A stretch of DNA of 64,000 nucleotides from Caulobacteraceae bacterium (GCA_947475415.1 CANJLH010000005.1:1-64000); one strand, 5' to 3'. Shown: positions 52,709-62,731, numbered from the stretch's first letter. A program made the numbers and translations. The notes: a model not told the origin generated them from the sequence alone.

Positions 52709-54055
52709 TTAAGCCGCCTGCGCCTTGATCCACTTTTCCAGCCAGTGGATGTCATATCGCCCGGCCAATATGTCGGGCTCGTGCAGCAGATCCTGGAACA
52801 ACGGGATGGTGGTCTCGATTCCGCCGACCACCATTTCCGACAGGCAGCGCGACAGGCGCGCCAAGCATTCCTCGCGGTCGCGGCCGTGGACGATCAGTTT
52901 GCCGGCTAGGCTGTCGTAATAGGGCGGGATCACATAGCCGGCGTAAAGAGCCGAATCCAGTCGCACTCCCAAGCCGCCAGGAGCGTGGAAATCCGTCACC
53001 AGGCCGGGCGACGGCGTGAAGGTGCGAGGGTTTTCCGCATTGATGCGGCATTCGATTGCGTGGCCCTCGAACACCACCTCGGACTGCTTGAACGACAGGG
53101 GCAGGCCGGCGGCGATGCGGATCTGCTCGCGCACCAGATCGATGCCGGTGATCGCCTCGGTCACCGGATGTTCCACCTGCAGGCGGGTATTCATCTCGAT
53201 GAAGAAGAACTCTCCGTTCTCCCACAGGAATTCGATAGTGCCGACGCCCAGGTAGCCGATCTTCTGGATGGCCTTGACCACCACATCGCCGATTGCGGCG
53301 CGAGCCACGGCGTCAAGCGCCGGGGAGGGGGCTTCCTCCAGCACCTTCTGGTGGCGGCGTTGGAGCGAACAATCCCGCTCGCCCAAGTGACAGACATTGC
53401 CGAATGAGTCGGCGATCACCTGCAGTTCGATATGCCGCGGGGTCTGCAGATAGCGCTCCATGTAGACCGCATCGTCGCCGAACGCGGCCTTGGCTTCGGA
53501 ACGCGCGGCGCTCACCGCCTCAGCCAGTTCCTCCTGCGTAGCCGCCACCCGCATGCCGCGCCCGCCGCCGCCGGCGGCGGCCTTAATCAGCACGGGAAAG
53601 CCGATCTTCTCGGACGCCGCGAACGCCTCATCCTCGGTGGTCACCGCGCCATCGGACCCCGGCACCACCGGGATGCCGGCGCCGATGGCGGCCTGCTTGG
53701 CGGCGATCTTGTCGCCCATCATGCGGATGTGTTCGGGCTTGGGTCCGATGAAAGTGAAGCCGTGAGCGCCAACGATCTCGGCGAATCGGGCGTTTTCCGA
53801 CAGGAAGCCATAGCCGGGATGGATCGCCTGGGCGCCGGTAATTTCGGCCGCGGCGATGATCGAGGGGATATTTAGGTAGCTCTTGGCGGCGGGCGCCGGG
53901 CCGATGCAGACACTCTCGTCGGCCAGCCGAACCCACATGGCCCCGGCGTCGGCTTCGGAGTGAACGGCCACTGTGGAGATGCCCATCTCCTTGCAGGCGC
54001 GGTGAATCCTGAGCGCGATTTCGCCGCGGTTGGCGATGAGGATCTTGTCGAACAT
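52709..54055 (-). CDS. accC: Acetyl-CoA carboxylase, biotin carboxylase subunit
   Basis: ATP-grasp enzyme that carboxylates biotin on AccB, first step to malonyl-CoA. 448 residues. Seen: [37 protein letters not shown], the Gly-rich loop [34 protein letters not shown]. Third gene of aroQ-accB-accC, 4 bases after accB. Confidence 0.98.
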   Translation of the reverse strand: MFDKILIANRGEIALRIHRACKEMGISTVAVHSEADAGAMWVRLADESVCIGPAPAAKSYLNIPSIIAAAEITGAQAIHPGYGFLSENARFAEIVGAHGFTFIGPKPEHIRMMGDKIAAKQAAIGAGIPVVPGSDGAVTTEDEAFAASEKIGFPVLIKAAAGGGGRGMRVAATQEELAEAVSAARSEAKAAFGDDAVYMERYLQTPRHIELQVIADSFGNVCHLGERDCSLQRRHQKVLEEAPSPALDAVARAAIGDVVVKAIQKIGYLGVGTIEFLWENGEFFFIEMNTRLQVEHPVTEAITGIDLVREQIRIAAGLPLSFKQSEVVFEGHAIECRINAENPRTFTPSPGLVTDFHAPGGLGVRLDSALYAGYVIPPYYDSLAGKLIVHGRDREECLARLSRCLSEMVVGGIETTIPLFQDLLHEPDILAGRYDIHWLEKWIKAQAA

Positions 54056-54059
54056 CAGC

Positions 54060-54536
54060 CTACTCGATGATCACGAGGGGCTCGCCGAACTCCACGGGCT
54101 GGCCGTCAGCCACCAGCACCTCGACGACTCGGCCGCCCCGGGGCGCCGGAATCGGGTTCATGGTCTTCATGGCTTCGACGATCATCAGGGTTGCACCCGC
54201 CTCGACCTTGTCGCCTACCTGAACGAAGGAGGGGGAGCCGGGCTGTGGCTGCAAGTAGACAGTACCCACCATCGGCGACTTCACCACCTCGCCCCGGGCG
54301 GCATGGTCGGGGGCTACGGCCTCCGCGGGAACCGCAGCGGCGACTGGCGCGGGCGCTGGAGCGGCGACTGCATGGGTCACGCTCGCCACGGCGGTGAGGG
54401 TCTTTACCACGCGTATGCGCAGCCCGTCGCGCTCCACCTCAATCTCGGACAGACCGGTCTCGGTGAGAATGTCGGCCATCTTGCGGACCAGACGTACGTC
54501 GATCGCATCGGCCGGCGCCTTTGGAGTGCTCGCCAT
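54060..54536 (-). CDS. accB: Biotin carboxyl carrier protein
   Basis: 158 residues. N-terminal helical part ([20 protein letters not shown]), Ala/Pro linker, and C-terminal biotinyl domain with the biotinylated Lys in [21 protein letters not shown] 54536 has AAGGA at about 9 bases; upstream frame is the reverse of aroQ sequence. Coupled to accC. Confidence 0.97.
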   Translation of the reverse strand: MASTPKAPADAIDVRLVRKMADILTETGLSEIEVERDGLRIRVVKTLTAVASVTHAVAAPAPAPVAAAVPAEAVAPDHAARGEVVKSPMVGTVYLQPQPGSPSFVQVGDKVEAGATLMIVEAMKTMNPIPAPRGGRVVEVLVADGQPVEFGEPLVIIE

Positions 54537-54561
54537 CGAATATTCCTTATGTTTCGTAAGG

Positions 54562-54999
54562 CTAGGCGGAAAGACCCGCCGCGGCCTCGACGGCCAGTTC
54601 ATAGCTCGCTGCGCCAAAGCCTGACACCAGGCCATTTGCGGCGAGCGAGACATAGGTATGCCGGCGGAATTCCTCCCGCGCGGCGGGGTTGGACAGGTGA
54701 CATTCCACCACGGGGATATTGGCGGCCTTAAGGGCATCGAGGATCGCCACCGAGGTGTGCCCATAGCCCGCCGGATTGATCACCAGGGCGCTCGCCTTGG
54801 TGCGCGCCTCCTGGATCCAATCGATAAGCTCGCCCTCATGATTGGACTGTCGGAACTCTATCGTGCGGCCAAGCGCCTTCGCTCGCGCCTCACAGAGCCG
54901 CCTGACGTCCTCCAGGGTCGCCTTTCCATAAATCTCCGGCTCGCGGACACCCAAAAGGTTGAGGTTCGGTCCGCTCAGCACATAGATCGGTTTCGACAT
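54562..54999 (-). CDS. aroQ: 3-dehydroquinate dehydratase, type II
   Basis: Third step of the shikimate pathway. 145 residues, dodecameric type II enzyme. Seen: [20 protein letters not shown] with the catalytic Tyr, [33 protein letters not shown] and [25 protein letters not shown] precedes the ATG. Linked to accB/accC as in several proteobacteria. Confidence 0.98.
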   Translation of the reverse strand: MSKPIYVLSGPNLNLLGVREPEIYGKATLEDVRRLCEARAKALGRTIEFRQSNHEGELIDWIQEARTKASALVINPAGYGHTSVAILDALKAANIPVVECHLSNPAAREEFRRHTYVSLAANGLVSGFGAASYELAVEAAAGLSA

Positions 55000-55067
55000 T
55001 CGGCTCCGCCGTCGATTCAGCTGTCTTGTAACGGGGCTCGCCTAGGGTCACAAGGAGCCTTAAGCGC

Positions 55068-55268
55068 ATGATCCTGAGCATCAACGGCGAACAGCGGAAC
55101 CTGGAGGCGGGCTCGACCCTGGCGGGCCTGGTGGCAAGCCTTGGGTTGGACCCGCGCAAGGTCGCGGTTGAACGCAACCTGGAGATCGTTCCGCGCGCTT
55201 GTTATGCGCAGACGCACCTCGCCGAGGGCGACCGCATAGAAATCGTGCACTTCATTGGAGGCGGCTGA
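55068..55268 (+). CDS. thiS: Sulfur carrier protein ThiS
   Basis: 66 residues, ubiquitin-like. Carries sulfur on its C-terminal Gly for the thiazole ring of thiamine. Begins [20 protein letters not shown] and ends HFIGGG, three Gly rather than the usual GG. AAGGAG lies 10 bases upstream. Followed 1 base later by thiG. No TPP riboswitch fits in the 68-base gap to aroQ. Confidence 0.95.
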   Translation: MILSINGEQRNLEAGSTLAGLVASLGLDPRKVAVERNLEIVPRACYAQTHLAEGDRIEIVHFIGGG

Positions 55269-55269
55269 C

Positions 55270-56058
55270 ATGGACGGATCCGCGCAAGGCCAAGACACCT
55301 GGACGGTGGCGGGGCGCACCTTCCGCTCGCGCCTGATCGTGGGCACGGGGAAGTACCGCGACTATGCTCAGAACGCCGCCGCCGCGGAGGCGGCTGGGGC
55401 GGAAATCGTCACCGTGGCCCTGCGCCGGGTGAACCTGTCCGATCCAAGCCAGCCGATGTTGGCAGATTTCGTGAAGCCCGAGCGCTTCACCTATCTTCCT
55501 AACACTGCGGGTTGCTTCACGGGCGAGGAGGCCGTGCGCACCTTGCGGCTCGCCCGTGAGGCCGGCGGCTGGGACCTGGTCAAGCTGGAGGTGCTCTCCA
55601 ACACCAAACACCTGCTCCCGGACATGGAAGAGACCCTGCGGGCGCTGAAACTTCTCATCGCCGACGGTTTCCAGGTGATGGTCTACTGCAGCGACGACCC
55701 GGTCTATGCAAAGAAGCTGGAGGAGGCCGGCGCGGCCGCGATCATGCCGCTGGGCGCGCCCATCGGGTCGGGGCGCGGCATCCAGAACGTCCTCAACCTG
55801 GGCCTGATTATCGAACAGTCGACGGTGCCGGTGCTTGTGGATGCAGGAGTCGGCGCCCCCTCGGATGCCGCGGTGGCCATGGAGATGGGTTGCGACGCGG
55901 TCCTGATGAATACCGCCATCGCTGAGGCCCGCGATCCGATCCGAATGGCCGTAGCGATGAAGCATGCGGTGATCGCCGGGCGCGAGGGTTACCTGGCCGG
56001 ACGCATGCCCAAGCGGATGTACGCCGATCCGTCCTCGCCCTTGGCAGGATTGATCTGA
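55270..56058 (+). CDS. thiG: Thiazole synthase
   Basis: TIM barrel that builds thiamine thiazole from DXP, dehydroglycine and ThiS-thiocarboxylate. 262 residues. Seen: [30 protein letters not shown], the Schiff-base Lys in [16 protein letters not shown], and [20 protein letters not shown]. The start follows GGAGG inside thiS. Convergent with the DsbA-like gene across 4 bases. Confidence 0.97.
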   Translation: MDGSAQGQDTWTVAGRTFRSRLIVGTGKYRDYAQNAAAAEAAGAEIVTVALRRVNLSDPSQPMLADFVKPERFTYLPNTAGCFTGEEAVRTLRLAREAGGWDLVKLEVLSNTKHLLPDMEETLRALKLLIADGFQVMVYCSDDPVYAKKLEEAGAAAIMPLGAPIGSGRGIQNVLNLGLIIEQSTVPVLVDAGVGAPSDAAVAMEMGCDAVLMNTAIAEARDPIRMAVAMKHAVIAGREGYLAGRMPKRMYADPSSPLAGLI

Positions 56059-56062
56059 GGGC

Positions 56063-56920
56063 TTAGCCGGCCTTGGCGATGCCGCCGTCAGGCCGCTTGA
56101 GGTCGCCGCGTCGGGCGGTCGCTATTGCCGCGGCCAGGGATTTCATGTCTGCGCCAGGCACGACCTGATCGCCGACGATGAAGGCAGGCGTGCCGCGCAG
56201 CTTCAGGGCGATCGCCAGGTCGCGGACGTCGGCAAGCTGCTTTGTGATCTCTGGAGACTGTGAATCCGCTCGCAGTTTTTCGGAATTCAGGCCCGCCGCC
56301 GCCAAACTGCGATCGATGGCCGCTTCATTCAGGGGCTTTTCCGCCATCCAGGCCTTATAGAGTTTCAGGCCATTGGCCTTTCCTGCGCTCGTGAGCGAGA
56401 TGCGCGCGGCGCTGTCGGAAGCCTCGCCGAAAATCGGCCATTCCTTGAATACGAACCGGATATCCGGGTCCTGTTCGATCATTCGCAGGATCTCGGGGGC
56501 GGCCAGTTTACAGTAGCCGCAATTGTAGTCGAAGAATTCCACAACCGTGATGGCGCCGTTCGGATTGGCGACAAAGTCACGCGGGTCGCGCTCAAGCGCC
56601 TGGCGCAATTTGGGGATGGCTGACCGCGCAGCGATCATTTCCGCGTCATGCGCCTTGGCCTCGGCGGCGTCCTTCGATTGCTGCAACCGTTCCACCGCTT
56701 CCTCGATCACCTCGGGGTGCTCCAAAAGATAGCTGCGAACTTTTTCGCCAAATGCGACGTCGGGGTTGAGGCGCTCGACGAAACTGATCTTCCGCGCGCT
56801 CGGCGCCTGGTTTTCTACGGCCGCGAGATCCGCAGTCGTGCTGGCGGACTTCTGGCAGGCGCTCATCGGGAACGCGGTGAGTAACGCCGCAAGGGCGGGG
56901 ATCAGGAGCTTCATAGCCAT
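56063..56920 (-). CDS. DsbA/ScsC-like thiol oxidoreductase, predicted lipoprotein
   Basis: 285 residues. N-terminal signal with a lipobox-like MSAC (LLTAFPMSACQKS), so likely membrane-anchored. A helical part (YLLEHPEVIEEAVERLQQSK) precedes the thioredoxin fold with the active site FDYNCGYCKLAAPE (CGYC) and the cis-Pro in RGTPAFIVGDQVVPGADM. CGYC differs from CPHC of E. coli DsbA and resembles Com1/ScsC-type proteins. Follows the M48 gene by 31 bases on the same strand. ATG 56920 or 56914 possible. Confidence 0.88.
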   Translation of the reverse strand: MAMKLLIPALAALLTAFPMSACQKSASTTADLAAVENQAPSARKISFVERLNPDVAFGEKVRSYLLEHPEVIEEAVERLQQSKDAAEAKAHDAEMIAARSAIPKLRQALERDPRDFVANPNGAITVVEFFDYNCGYCKLAAPEILRMIEQDPDIRFVFKEWPIFGEASDSAARISLTSAGKANGLKLYKAWMAEKPLNEAAIDRSLAAAGLNSEKLRADSQSPEITKQLADVRDLAIALKLRGTPAFIVGDQVVPGADMKSLAAAIATARRGDLKRPDGGIAKAG

Positions 56921-56951
56921 GAGATAGCCGGTGCGCGATGATTTGCGAAGC

Positions 56952-58346
56952 TCAACGCAAAGAGCCGACAACCGAGCCTTCCCGGGCGAGATTCTTCAAG
57001 TCGTCCTTGCTGGGACCCGAAACGAGCACGATATCCGTGGCTCGCCGCCATTCCGGCGAATTCTTCTCGAGCTTTTCACGGGCGCGCATGGCGAACACCA
57101 AGGCTTGGCGATTGTCCCCCACCGAAAAGCTGTATTCCGCGGTCGCAAGCCGGGCCATGCCTTCCTTGCCTTGCTTGTCATAGGCCTCCGCAAGGACACG
57201 CCAGGCGAGGGCGTTGTCCTCTTCCTGGGTCAGGGCGCGGCGAAGTTCGACGACGCCCTCTTCGACCTTGGTCTTGTCATCGAGCGCGATCAACGTCTGG
57301 CCCAGGTTGATCCGCAACAGCGGGGCGTCGGGTTTCAACGCCACTGAGCGGCGCTGGGGCGCCTCGGCCTCGGCGGCGCGGCCGTATTCGAATAGCACCT
57401 GCCCCTTAAGCTCCCAGAGGTAGGGGTTTTCTGGGTAGTCAGTCAGCAAGCCGTCCAGCTGCTTGAGCGCCTTGTCCGGTTCCTTGAGCTGGTAGTAGGC
57501 GATGGCGCGCGCATAGCGGGCCGGATAGCCCTTGTCCCGTTCCGTGTATTTCACGATCGCGGTTTGCGGGCTCATGAATCCGGTCAGTTTCGCCTTCATC
57601 ACCTCATGTTCCGAGATGGCTTCGGGCGCATCGACCTTTGCATAGCTTGGAAGTTTTTCCACCCGCAGGCGAAGCGCCTCGATCCGGTCGGAGGAAAGCG
57701 GGTGCGTGCGGAAGAAGGCGTAGCGCCGCGCCTCGTCAAAGACCTCCTGGTAGCGGAACTTGTCGAAGAAATCCGCGAGTCCCTTACCGGAGATCCCCGC
57801 CTTTTCCAGGATCGTCGCGCCACCTTGGTCGGCTCGAGACTCCTGCTCACGGGAATAGCCAATGGCGCCCAAGGTTCCGAAATAGCCGGCGCTTCCGACG
57901 AGGGCCGCGGCCCCATCGGCGGAACCCGCGAGTGCGGCCAGTACGCCCAGACCCATGGTGAGCAAGAACGGCTTCATGCCAGCCGCGGTCATCTCGCCTG
58001 AGCGGGCCGAATGGCCCGCGGCCAAGTGGGCGACTTCGTGGCCAAGAACTCCCTGCAACTGATTGGGGTTATCCGCCTCCATGATCAGGCCGGTGTAGAC
58101 CCCCATGGTCTTAGGACTGGCGAAAGCATTCAGTTCCCTGGAGCCGATCAACAGGATCTGAATATTCTTGGGTTCAATGCCCGCCGCACGCAGGATCGGG
58201 TCTGCATCCTTGTGCAGCGTGCCCTCGATCTCCGTGTCGCGGATCAGCGACATTCCGTCGCTCTGCGCGGCGGCGGTCTGGGCGAACAGACTGGCGGCCA
58301 AACCTACGGCGAGCGCCAGATGGGACAGAACGCGGGGAGGGGACAT
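56952..58346 (-). CDS. BepA-like M48 metalloprotease with TPR domain
   Basis: 464 residues. Signal peptide (LALAVGLAASLFAQTAAAQ), M48 zinc protease domain with HEVAH in QGVLGHEVAHLAAGHSARSG and the third ligand in SREQESRADQGG, then a TPR region (about residues 265-440). BepA of E. coli degrades or rescues LptD and BAM clients in the periplasm; the architecture here is the same. The adjoining DsbA-like gene fits a joint role in envelope folding. Confidence 0.9.
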   Translation of the reverse strand: MSPPRVLSHLALAVGLAASLFAQTAAAQSDGMSLIRDTEIEGTLHKDADPILRAAGIEPKNIQILLIGSRELNAFASPKTMGVYTGLIMEADNPNQLQGVLGHEVAHLAAGHSARSGEMTAAGMKPFLLTMGLGVLAALAGSADGAAALVGSAGYFGTLGAIGYSREQESRADQGGATILEKAGISGKGLADFFDKFRYQEVFDEARRYAFFRTHPLSSDRIEALRLRVEKLPSYAKVDAPEAISEHEVMKAKLTGFMSPQTAIVKYTERDKGYPARYARAIAYYQLKEPDKALKQLDGLLTDYPENPYLWELKGQVLFEYGRAAEAEAPQRRSVALKPDAPLLRINLGQTLIALDDKTKVEEGVVELRRALTQEEDNALAWRVLAEAYDKQGKEGMARLATAEYSFSVGDNRQALVFAMRAREKLEKNSPEWRRATDIVLVSGPSKDDLKNLAREGSVVGSLR

Positions 58347-58459
58347 CCTGACTCGCTATCCACGCATGCCGTTGATTCCGAGTTGGTTCGGAAACCGCTC
58401 ATGCGATCGCACGACGTGAATGTAGCAACGCCCGCGGCTTTTGTAAGGCTCAAGCAGGT

Positions 58460-58487
58460 AATTGGCCCAGGGGTCCCTGGGCCAATT
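58460..58487 (-). terminator. Strong hairpin after rne
   Basis: AATTGGCCCAGGG (58460-58472) and CCCTGGGCCAATT (58475-58487) are perfect inverse complements with only 2 bases between; realistically a 12-bp stem with a GGTC loop. It begins 7 bases after the rne stop codon and separates rne from the M48 gene. T support on the minus strand is weak. Confidence 0.7.
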
Positions 58488-58494
58488 GGTCATT

Positions 58495-61098
58495 TCATCG
58501 CCGCCACCAACCGCGCCGCGGCGCCGCCGGAGGCGCAGATATCTCCGCGGGATCAGGCTGTGGCGGCACTGGAGCGCTGGTTGTCGCAATGGGTTCAGCC
58601 TCCGGCGCAGCGGTGATCACCGGTTCGGGTTCTGGCGAAACGGCAACCGTCGATTCAGGTTCCGAAGCCTTGGCGGCAACGTTGGCTTCAACATCCGGCT
58701 CGACCACTTTGGCGCGTGATCGCCTGGCGCGCGGCTTGGGGGTCGGCGCCTCGACCTCTTCCACGTCCCTTGCGACTGGAGGTTCGGGCGCCTGTGGGGC
58801 CTCGACCACCGCAGGTTCGACGGTCTCCACCTCAGACCCACGTCCCCGACCGCGCCCGCGGCTGCTCCGACCACGCTTCGGTTTTTCCTCAGACGCAGGC
58901 AATTCGATCCAGACTTCATCCCCGGAGCCGCTGGACGGAGTGACATCGGGTGGGAGAGTGGGTGCGGGTTCACTGACAGGCTCGGGCCCGGTCGTTTCGG
59001 TGGAGGGCGCGATCTTCAGATCCTGAGCCGGATCGTACCAGACAAAGGGGTCGTCGCCATACGGCACCCAGGGGCGTGTCCAGGCGAAAGTGTCCGACGG
59101 TCGGGCATCGTCGCGCATCCGCCGTCCGCCGCGCCGACCACGCCGCCGCCGCCGGGCGCCGGCGCTATCGTCCTCCGCATCTGCGGGGCGTGGTTCAGTC
59201 GCCCGGGGGGCGGCGCCTTCGCGGGGCTCGTCGCCCCGGCGTGGGCGCCGTCGCCTCCTGCCGCGACTCCGGCCGCCGTTGTCGGCATCCTCAGCACCCT
59301 CGCGATGAGGTTCCCTGGACTGGTCCGCTTCCGATTCGTCTTCGTCAGTCTCGATGCCGCCGTCGTCTTCGGCCTCGTCCTCGTCCTCGTCCTCGAAATC
59401 ATCATCCAGATCGTCCGCCACGGGCTCGTAGGGGACAAGCGGCGCCTGGAAATATCCGGTTTGATCGGCGCGCGGTTCCGTAGAGGTTCTTTCGATCAAG
59501 GTTTCGGCGTGCGCCAGGCTGTCGTCGGCCTGTACGGTCACGAACAGACCCGACCCCTGGTGCAAACGAGCCAGGTGGCCGCGCTTTTCATTGAGAATGT
59601 AAAGCGCCACTGCGCGAGGCGCCTTGAGTGTCGCCTCTCCGCCGCCTTTGAGCGCCTCGATTTCCAGGGCCCGCAGCGCCGATAAGGTGCTTGATTCCAC
59701 TGAACGCACCCGTCCGGTGCCCGCGCAATGTTCGCAGACAAGGGTGGTGGCCTCCAACACGCCTGAGCGACGGCGCTGACGGCTGATTTCCATCAGGCCA
59801 AAGCCGCTGATCTTGCCCATTTGCACCCGCGCGCGATCGTCCTTGAGGCAATCCTTCAACTTCTTCTCAACGGAGCGATTGTTTTTCGCCTCGTCCATAT
59901 CAATGAAGTCGATGACGATCAGGCCGGCCAGGTCACGAAGACGTAATTGACGCGCGGCTTCCTCCGCCGCCTCCATATTGGTCTTGAGCGCAGTGGCTTC
60001 GATGTTGCGTTCGCGGGTCGAACGGCCGGAGTTCACATCGACGGCCACCAGCGCCTCAGTCTGGTTAATCACCAGGTAGCCGCCCGATTTCAAGGGCACG
60101 ACGGGTGAATAGATCTGCGAAAGGTGATCCTCGACCCGGTGCTTTACGTACAGCGGCGTGGGCTCACGATAGAGCTGAACCTTCTTGGCCTGTGACGGCA
60201 TGAGCATGCGCATGAAATCGCGCGCGCTCTTGAACCCGGCGTCACCCTCGACCCAGACCCCATCAATATCCTTGTCATAGAGGTCGCGGATCGCGCGTTT
60301 GACGAGGTCCTCTTCCTCGTAGATCAGGGCCGGCGCGATGGAATGCAGAGTCGTCTCTCGGATATTCTCCCAAAGTCGCAGCAGATACTCGTAGTCGCGC
60401 TTGATTTCGGCCTTGGTGCGCTTGGCGCCGGCGGTGCGGACGATCAGTCCCATGCCCTGTGGAACTTCAAAGCTCTGCACCACGCCCTTCAGGCGCTTTC
60501 TGTCGGTGATTGTCGTGATCTTGCGGCTGATCCCGCCGCCGCGCGCCGTGTTGGGCATCAACACGCCGTAACGGCCCGCGAGCGACAGATAGGTGGTCAA
60601 CGCTGCGCCCTTATTCCCGCGCTCTTCCTTGACCACCTGCACCAGCATGATCTGGCGTCGGCGGATTACTTCCTGAATTTTATACTTGCGCATGAGGCGG
60701 CGACGGCGGCGCGCCACCTCCTCCTCCATCACATCATCGTCGACGTCGGCCTCAGCGTCGTCGTCATCGTCGTCGTTTTCCCGAGCGGCAGGTGGGTGCG
60801 GCTCATCGTCTTCCTCCGCCTCTTCGCGAAGCAAGGCCTCGCGGTCAGCGACCGGAATCTGATAATAATCCGGGTGAATTTCATTGAAGGCCAAGAATCC
60901 GTGGCGATTGCCGCCGTACTCGATGAACGCCGCCTGCAGGGACGGTTCGACCCGAGTCACCTTGGCGAGGTAGATGTTACCCCGAAGCTGTTTGCGATTC
61001 TGGCTTTCGAAATCGAATTCTTCAACACGTGATCCATCGATTACGACCACGCGGGTTTCTTCCGGGTGGGCGGCGTCGATCAACATCTTTTTGGTCAT
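58495..61098 (-). CDS. rne: Ribonuclease E
   Basis: Essential endoribonuclease and scaffold of the RNA degradosome. 867 residues. S1 domain (about 35-180) holds an acidic then basic insert (about 90-140, with six Asp in a row). The DNase I-like domain carries catalytic Asp in VAVDVNSGRST (354) and IVIDFIDMDE (397). Zn-link CEHC at 455-458. The disordered C-terminal 300 residues are Arg-, Glu- and Pro-rich and end in RRGWWRR; a GWW motif at this place binds PNPase in Caulobacter. ATG 61098 has GGAGA. The leader is long and structured. Confidence 0.96.
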   Translation of the reverse strand: MTKKMLIDAAHPEETRVVVIDGSRVEEFDFESQNRKQLRGNIYLAKVTRVEPSLQAAFIEYGGNRHGFLAFNEIHPDYYQIPVADREALLREEAEEDDEPHPPAARENDDDDDDAEADVDDDVMEEEVARRRRRLMRKYKIQEVIRRRQIMLVQVVKEERGNKGAALTTYLSLAGRYGVLMPNTARGGGISRKITTITDRKRLKGVVQSFEVPQGMGLIVRTAGAKRTKAEIKRDYEYLLRLWENIRETTLHSIAPALIYEEEDLVKRAIRDLYDKDIDGVWVEGDAGFKSARDFMRMLMPSQAKKVQLYREPTPLYVKHRVEDHLSQIYSPVVPLKSGGYLVINQTEALVAVDVNSGRSTRERNIEATALKTNMEAAEEAARQLRLRDLAGLIVIDFIDMDEAKNNRSVEKKLKDCLKDDRARVQMGKISGFGLMEISRQRRRSGVLEATTLVCEHCAGTGRVRSVESSTLSALRALEIEALKGGGEATLKAPRAVALYILNEKRGHLARLHQGSGLFVTVQADDSLAHAETLIERTSTEPRADQTGYFQAPLVPYEPVADDLDDDFEDEDEDEAEDDGGIETDEDESEADQSREPHREGAEDADNGGRSRGRRRRRPRRGDEPREGAAPRATEPRPADAEDDSAGARRRRRGRRGGRRMRDDARPSDTFAWTRPWVPYGDDPFVWYDPAQDLKIAPSTETTGPEPVSEPAPTLPPDVTPSSGSGDEVWIELPASEEKPKRGRSSRGRGRGRGSEVETVEPAVVEAPQAPEPPVARDVEEVEAPTPKPRARRSRAKVVEPDVEANVAAKASEPESTVAVSPEPEPVITAAPEAEPIATTSAPVPPQPDPAEISAPPAAPRRGWWRR

Positions 61099-61484
61099 GG
61101 GATTCTCCGCGGCGCGGCCTCGGCGCGAGGCCGGGGCGCCGCCAGTCTGGGAAAGGGGCGCGCGCATCGAGCGCCGCAGCGCCAACGAGGGCGTTGCGGG
61201 CGGCGAAAAGCCGATTAGGGGCCTGAGCAGCGCTGCCCATTTGATTTGTTCCTAGGCGCGCGGTGAGCGCGGATCGGAGGAAGCGTCGCAGACGAAGCCT
61301 GATGCTCCGGCGCCGACACAAGTTTGTGCGGCGAGGTGACCCGACCAACGCCGGAGCGCCACCCTCGCGCCTTCCGACATTGCAACAGTGTGACGCAAAA
61401 GGAAAGCGCCGCAGACGCCTGACATGCGCTTAACGCTTTGTTACCCTCAAGCCGCCGTATAGTGGGAAAATCATTCAGTGAGTT
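61099..61484. other. rne/amidase divergent region and rne leader
   Basis: 386 bases without a gene between the divergent rne and amiC. Holds a 7-bp hairpin close to the rne start (61115-61133), a CAGCGCTG palindrome near 61230, and TTAA-N7-TTAC at 61430-61444 near the amiC start. rne messages in other bacteria have long regulated leaders, which fits this size. Confidence 0.5.
61115..61133 (-). other. Hairpin in the rne leader
   Basis: CGGCCTC (61115-61121) pairs with GAGGCCG (61127-61133) around GGCGC, 16 bases upstream of the rne start codon. In the message it would lie just before the ribosome site. RNase E autoregulates through its leader in E. coli; a similar role here is inference. Confidence 0.4.
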
Positions 61485-62729
61485 GTGGTGACGGTGGACC
61501 GGCGGATGCTCCCGAAGCTGGGCGACGTCTTCAAAGGTGCGAGGCTTAAAGCGCTGGCGTTAGCGGCGGGCGCCGCGGCTTGCCTGGGCGTTTTTGCAGT
61601 CTCCCATGCAGAATCCTCAGGCGCAGGCGTCCTGAAGGTTCGCCTCGGTGGGAGTCCTACCGAAACCCGTATCGTTATCGACCTGGCGGCCCGAGCGGTT
61701 GGGCGCGTAACGGACGATGGCGGATCCGACCGCAGGATGGTTGTGTTCCTGTCGGGTGTACGGGCGGATCATCCCCTGCAAGGTCAAGGGCAGGGTTTGG
61801 TGCGGGCCTGGATCGTGGACCAAGCCTCGGGCGGCGCGCGCCTTCGCATCGATCTGGCGTCGGATGTTGTCGTTAGGCGCCGCTTCCTGCTGCCGCCTGC
61901 TGATGGCGTCACCAGCTACCGATATGTCCTGGATCTGGCGGCTGCGCCAAGTCGTGCGGGTTCAATGCAGGCCCGCACGGGTCTACGTGGGCCAGCGCAA
62001 GTGTCTCCGGCGACGCTGGTCAGCCGGCCGGTGCGAGCGGTGCCGCTAAGACTTAAAAAAGTGGTCGTGATTGATGCGGGCCACGGCGGGCGTGACCCGG
62101 GCGCCAAGGGCGTATCGGCGTGGGAAAAGCACGTAACCCTCGCGGCGGCGCGGGCGCTGAAGGCGCGGCTTGAGCGCACTGGGCGATATCAGGTGGTGAT
62201 GACCCGCGGCGACGACGTCTATGTGCCGCTTGACAGCCGAGTTCAGATCGCCAGGCGGGTCGATGCGGATCTGTTCATCTCGCTCCATGCGGATGCAGGT
62301 TCGAGTCCGTCCTTGCGCGGAGCAAGCGTCTACACCTTGTCTGAGAAAGCCACGCCGCGATCCGCCAAGTTCGTGAACAAGGACGACTGGTTCATGCGGG
62401 CCAACAACAGTGGCGACCGTGGCGTCAGCGCAATTCTGCTGGATCTGACACAACGGGCGACAAAGAATCGGTCCGCGGCTTTTGCAGATATGCTGCTGCC
62501 GCAGGTGGAGAGGCATACCTCGCTGCTCCGGCGCAGCCACCGTGACGCGGGCCTCGTGGTGCTGCTCGCGCCTGATGTGCCGGCCGTTCTGCTGGAGATG
62601 GGATTCCTGACCAACGCAGCCGACGAGGCGAACCTGCGCGACCCAGCAAGACGGGCGCGAATGATGGACTCGGTTGGCGACGCCATTGACCAATATTTCG
62701 ATCGCGAGATTCGAATCGCAGCACGTTGA
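61485..62729 (+). CDS. amiC: N-acetylmuramoyl-L-alanine amidase (AmiC type)
   Basis: Periplasmic zinc amidase that cuts septal peptidoglycan for daughter-cell separation. 414 residues from GTG 61485 (ATG 61506 also possible). Signal segment (LALAAGAAACLGVFAVSHA), an AMIN-like domain (KVRLGGSPTETRIVIDLAAR), then Amidase_3 with zinc ligands in VVIDAGHGGRDPGAKGV, LFISLHADAG and the catalytic Glu in VPAVLLEMGFLTN. Followed closely by a class A PBP gene. No clear ribosome site. Confidence 0.94.
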   Translation: MVTVDRRMLPKLGDVFKGARLKALALAAGAAACLGVFAVSHAESSGAGVLKVRLGGSPTETRIVIDLAARAVGRVTDDGGSDRRMVVFLSGVRADHPLQGQGQGLVRAWIVDQASGGARLRIDLASDVVVRRRFLLPPADGVTSYRYVLDLAAAPSRAGSMQARTGLRGPAQVSPATLVSRPVRAVPLRLKKVVVIDAGHGGRDPGAKGVSAWEKHVTLAAARALKARLERTGRYQVVMTRGDDVYVPLDSRVQIARRVDADLFISLHADAGSSPSLRGASVYTLSEKATPRSAKFVNKDDWFMRANNSGDRGVSAILLDLTQRATKNRSAAFADMLLPQVERHTSLLRRSHRDAGLVVLLAPDVPAVLLEMGFLTNAADEANLRDPARRARMMDSVGDAIDQYFDREIRIAAR

Positions 62730-62731
62730 GC

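Noticed and set aside
55000-55067. Possible TPP riboswitch before thiS
   Set aside because: The gap is only 68 bases and shows no conserved TPP-aptamer elements.
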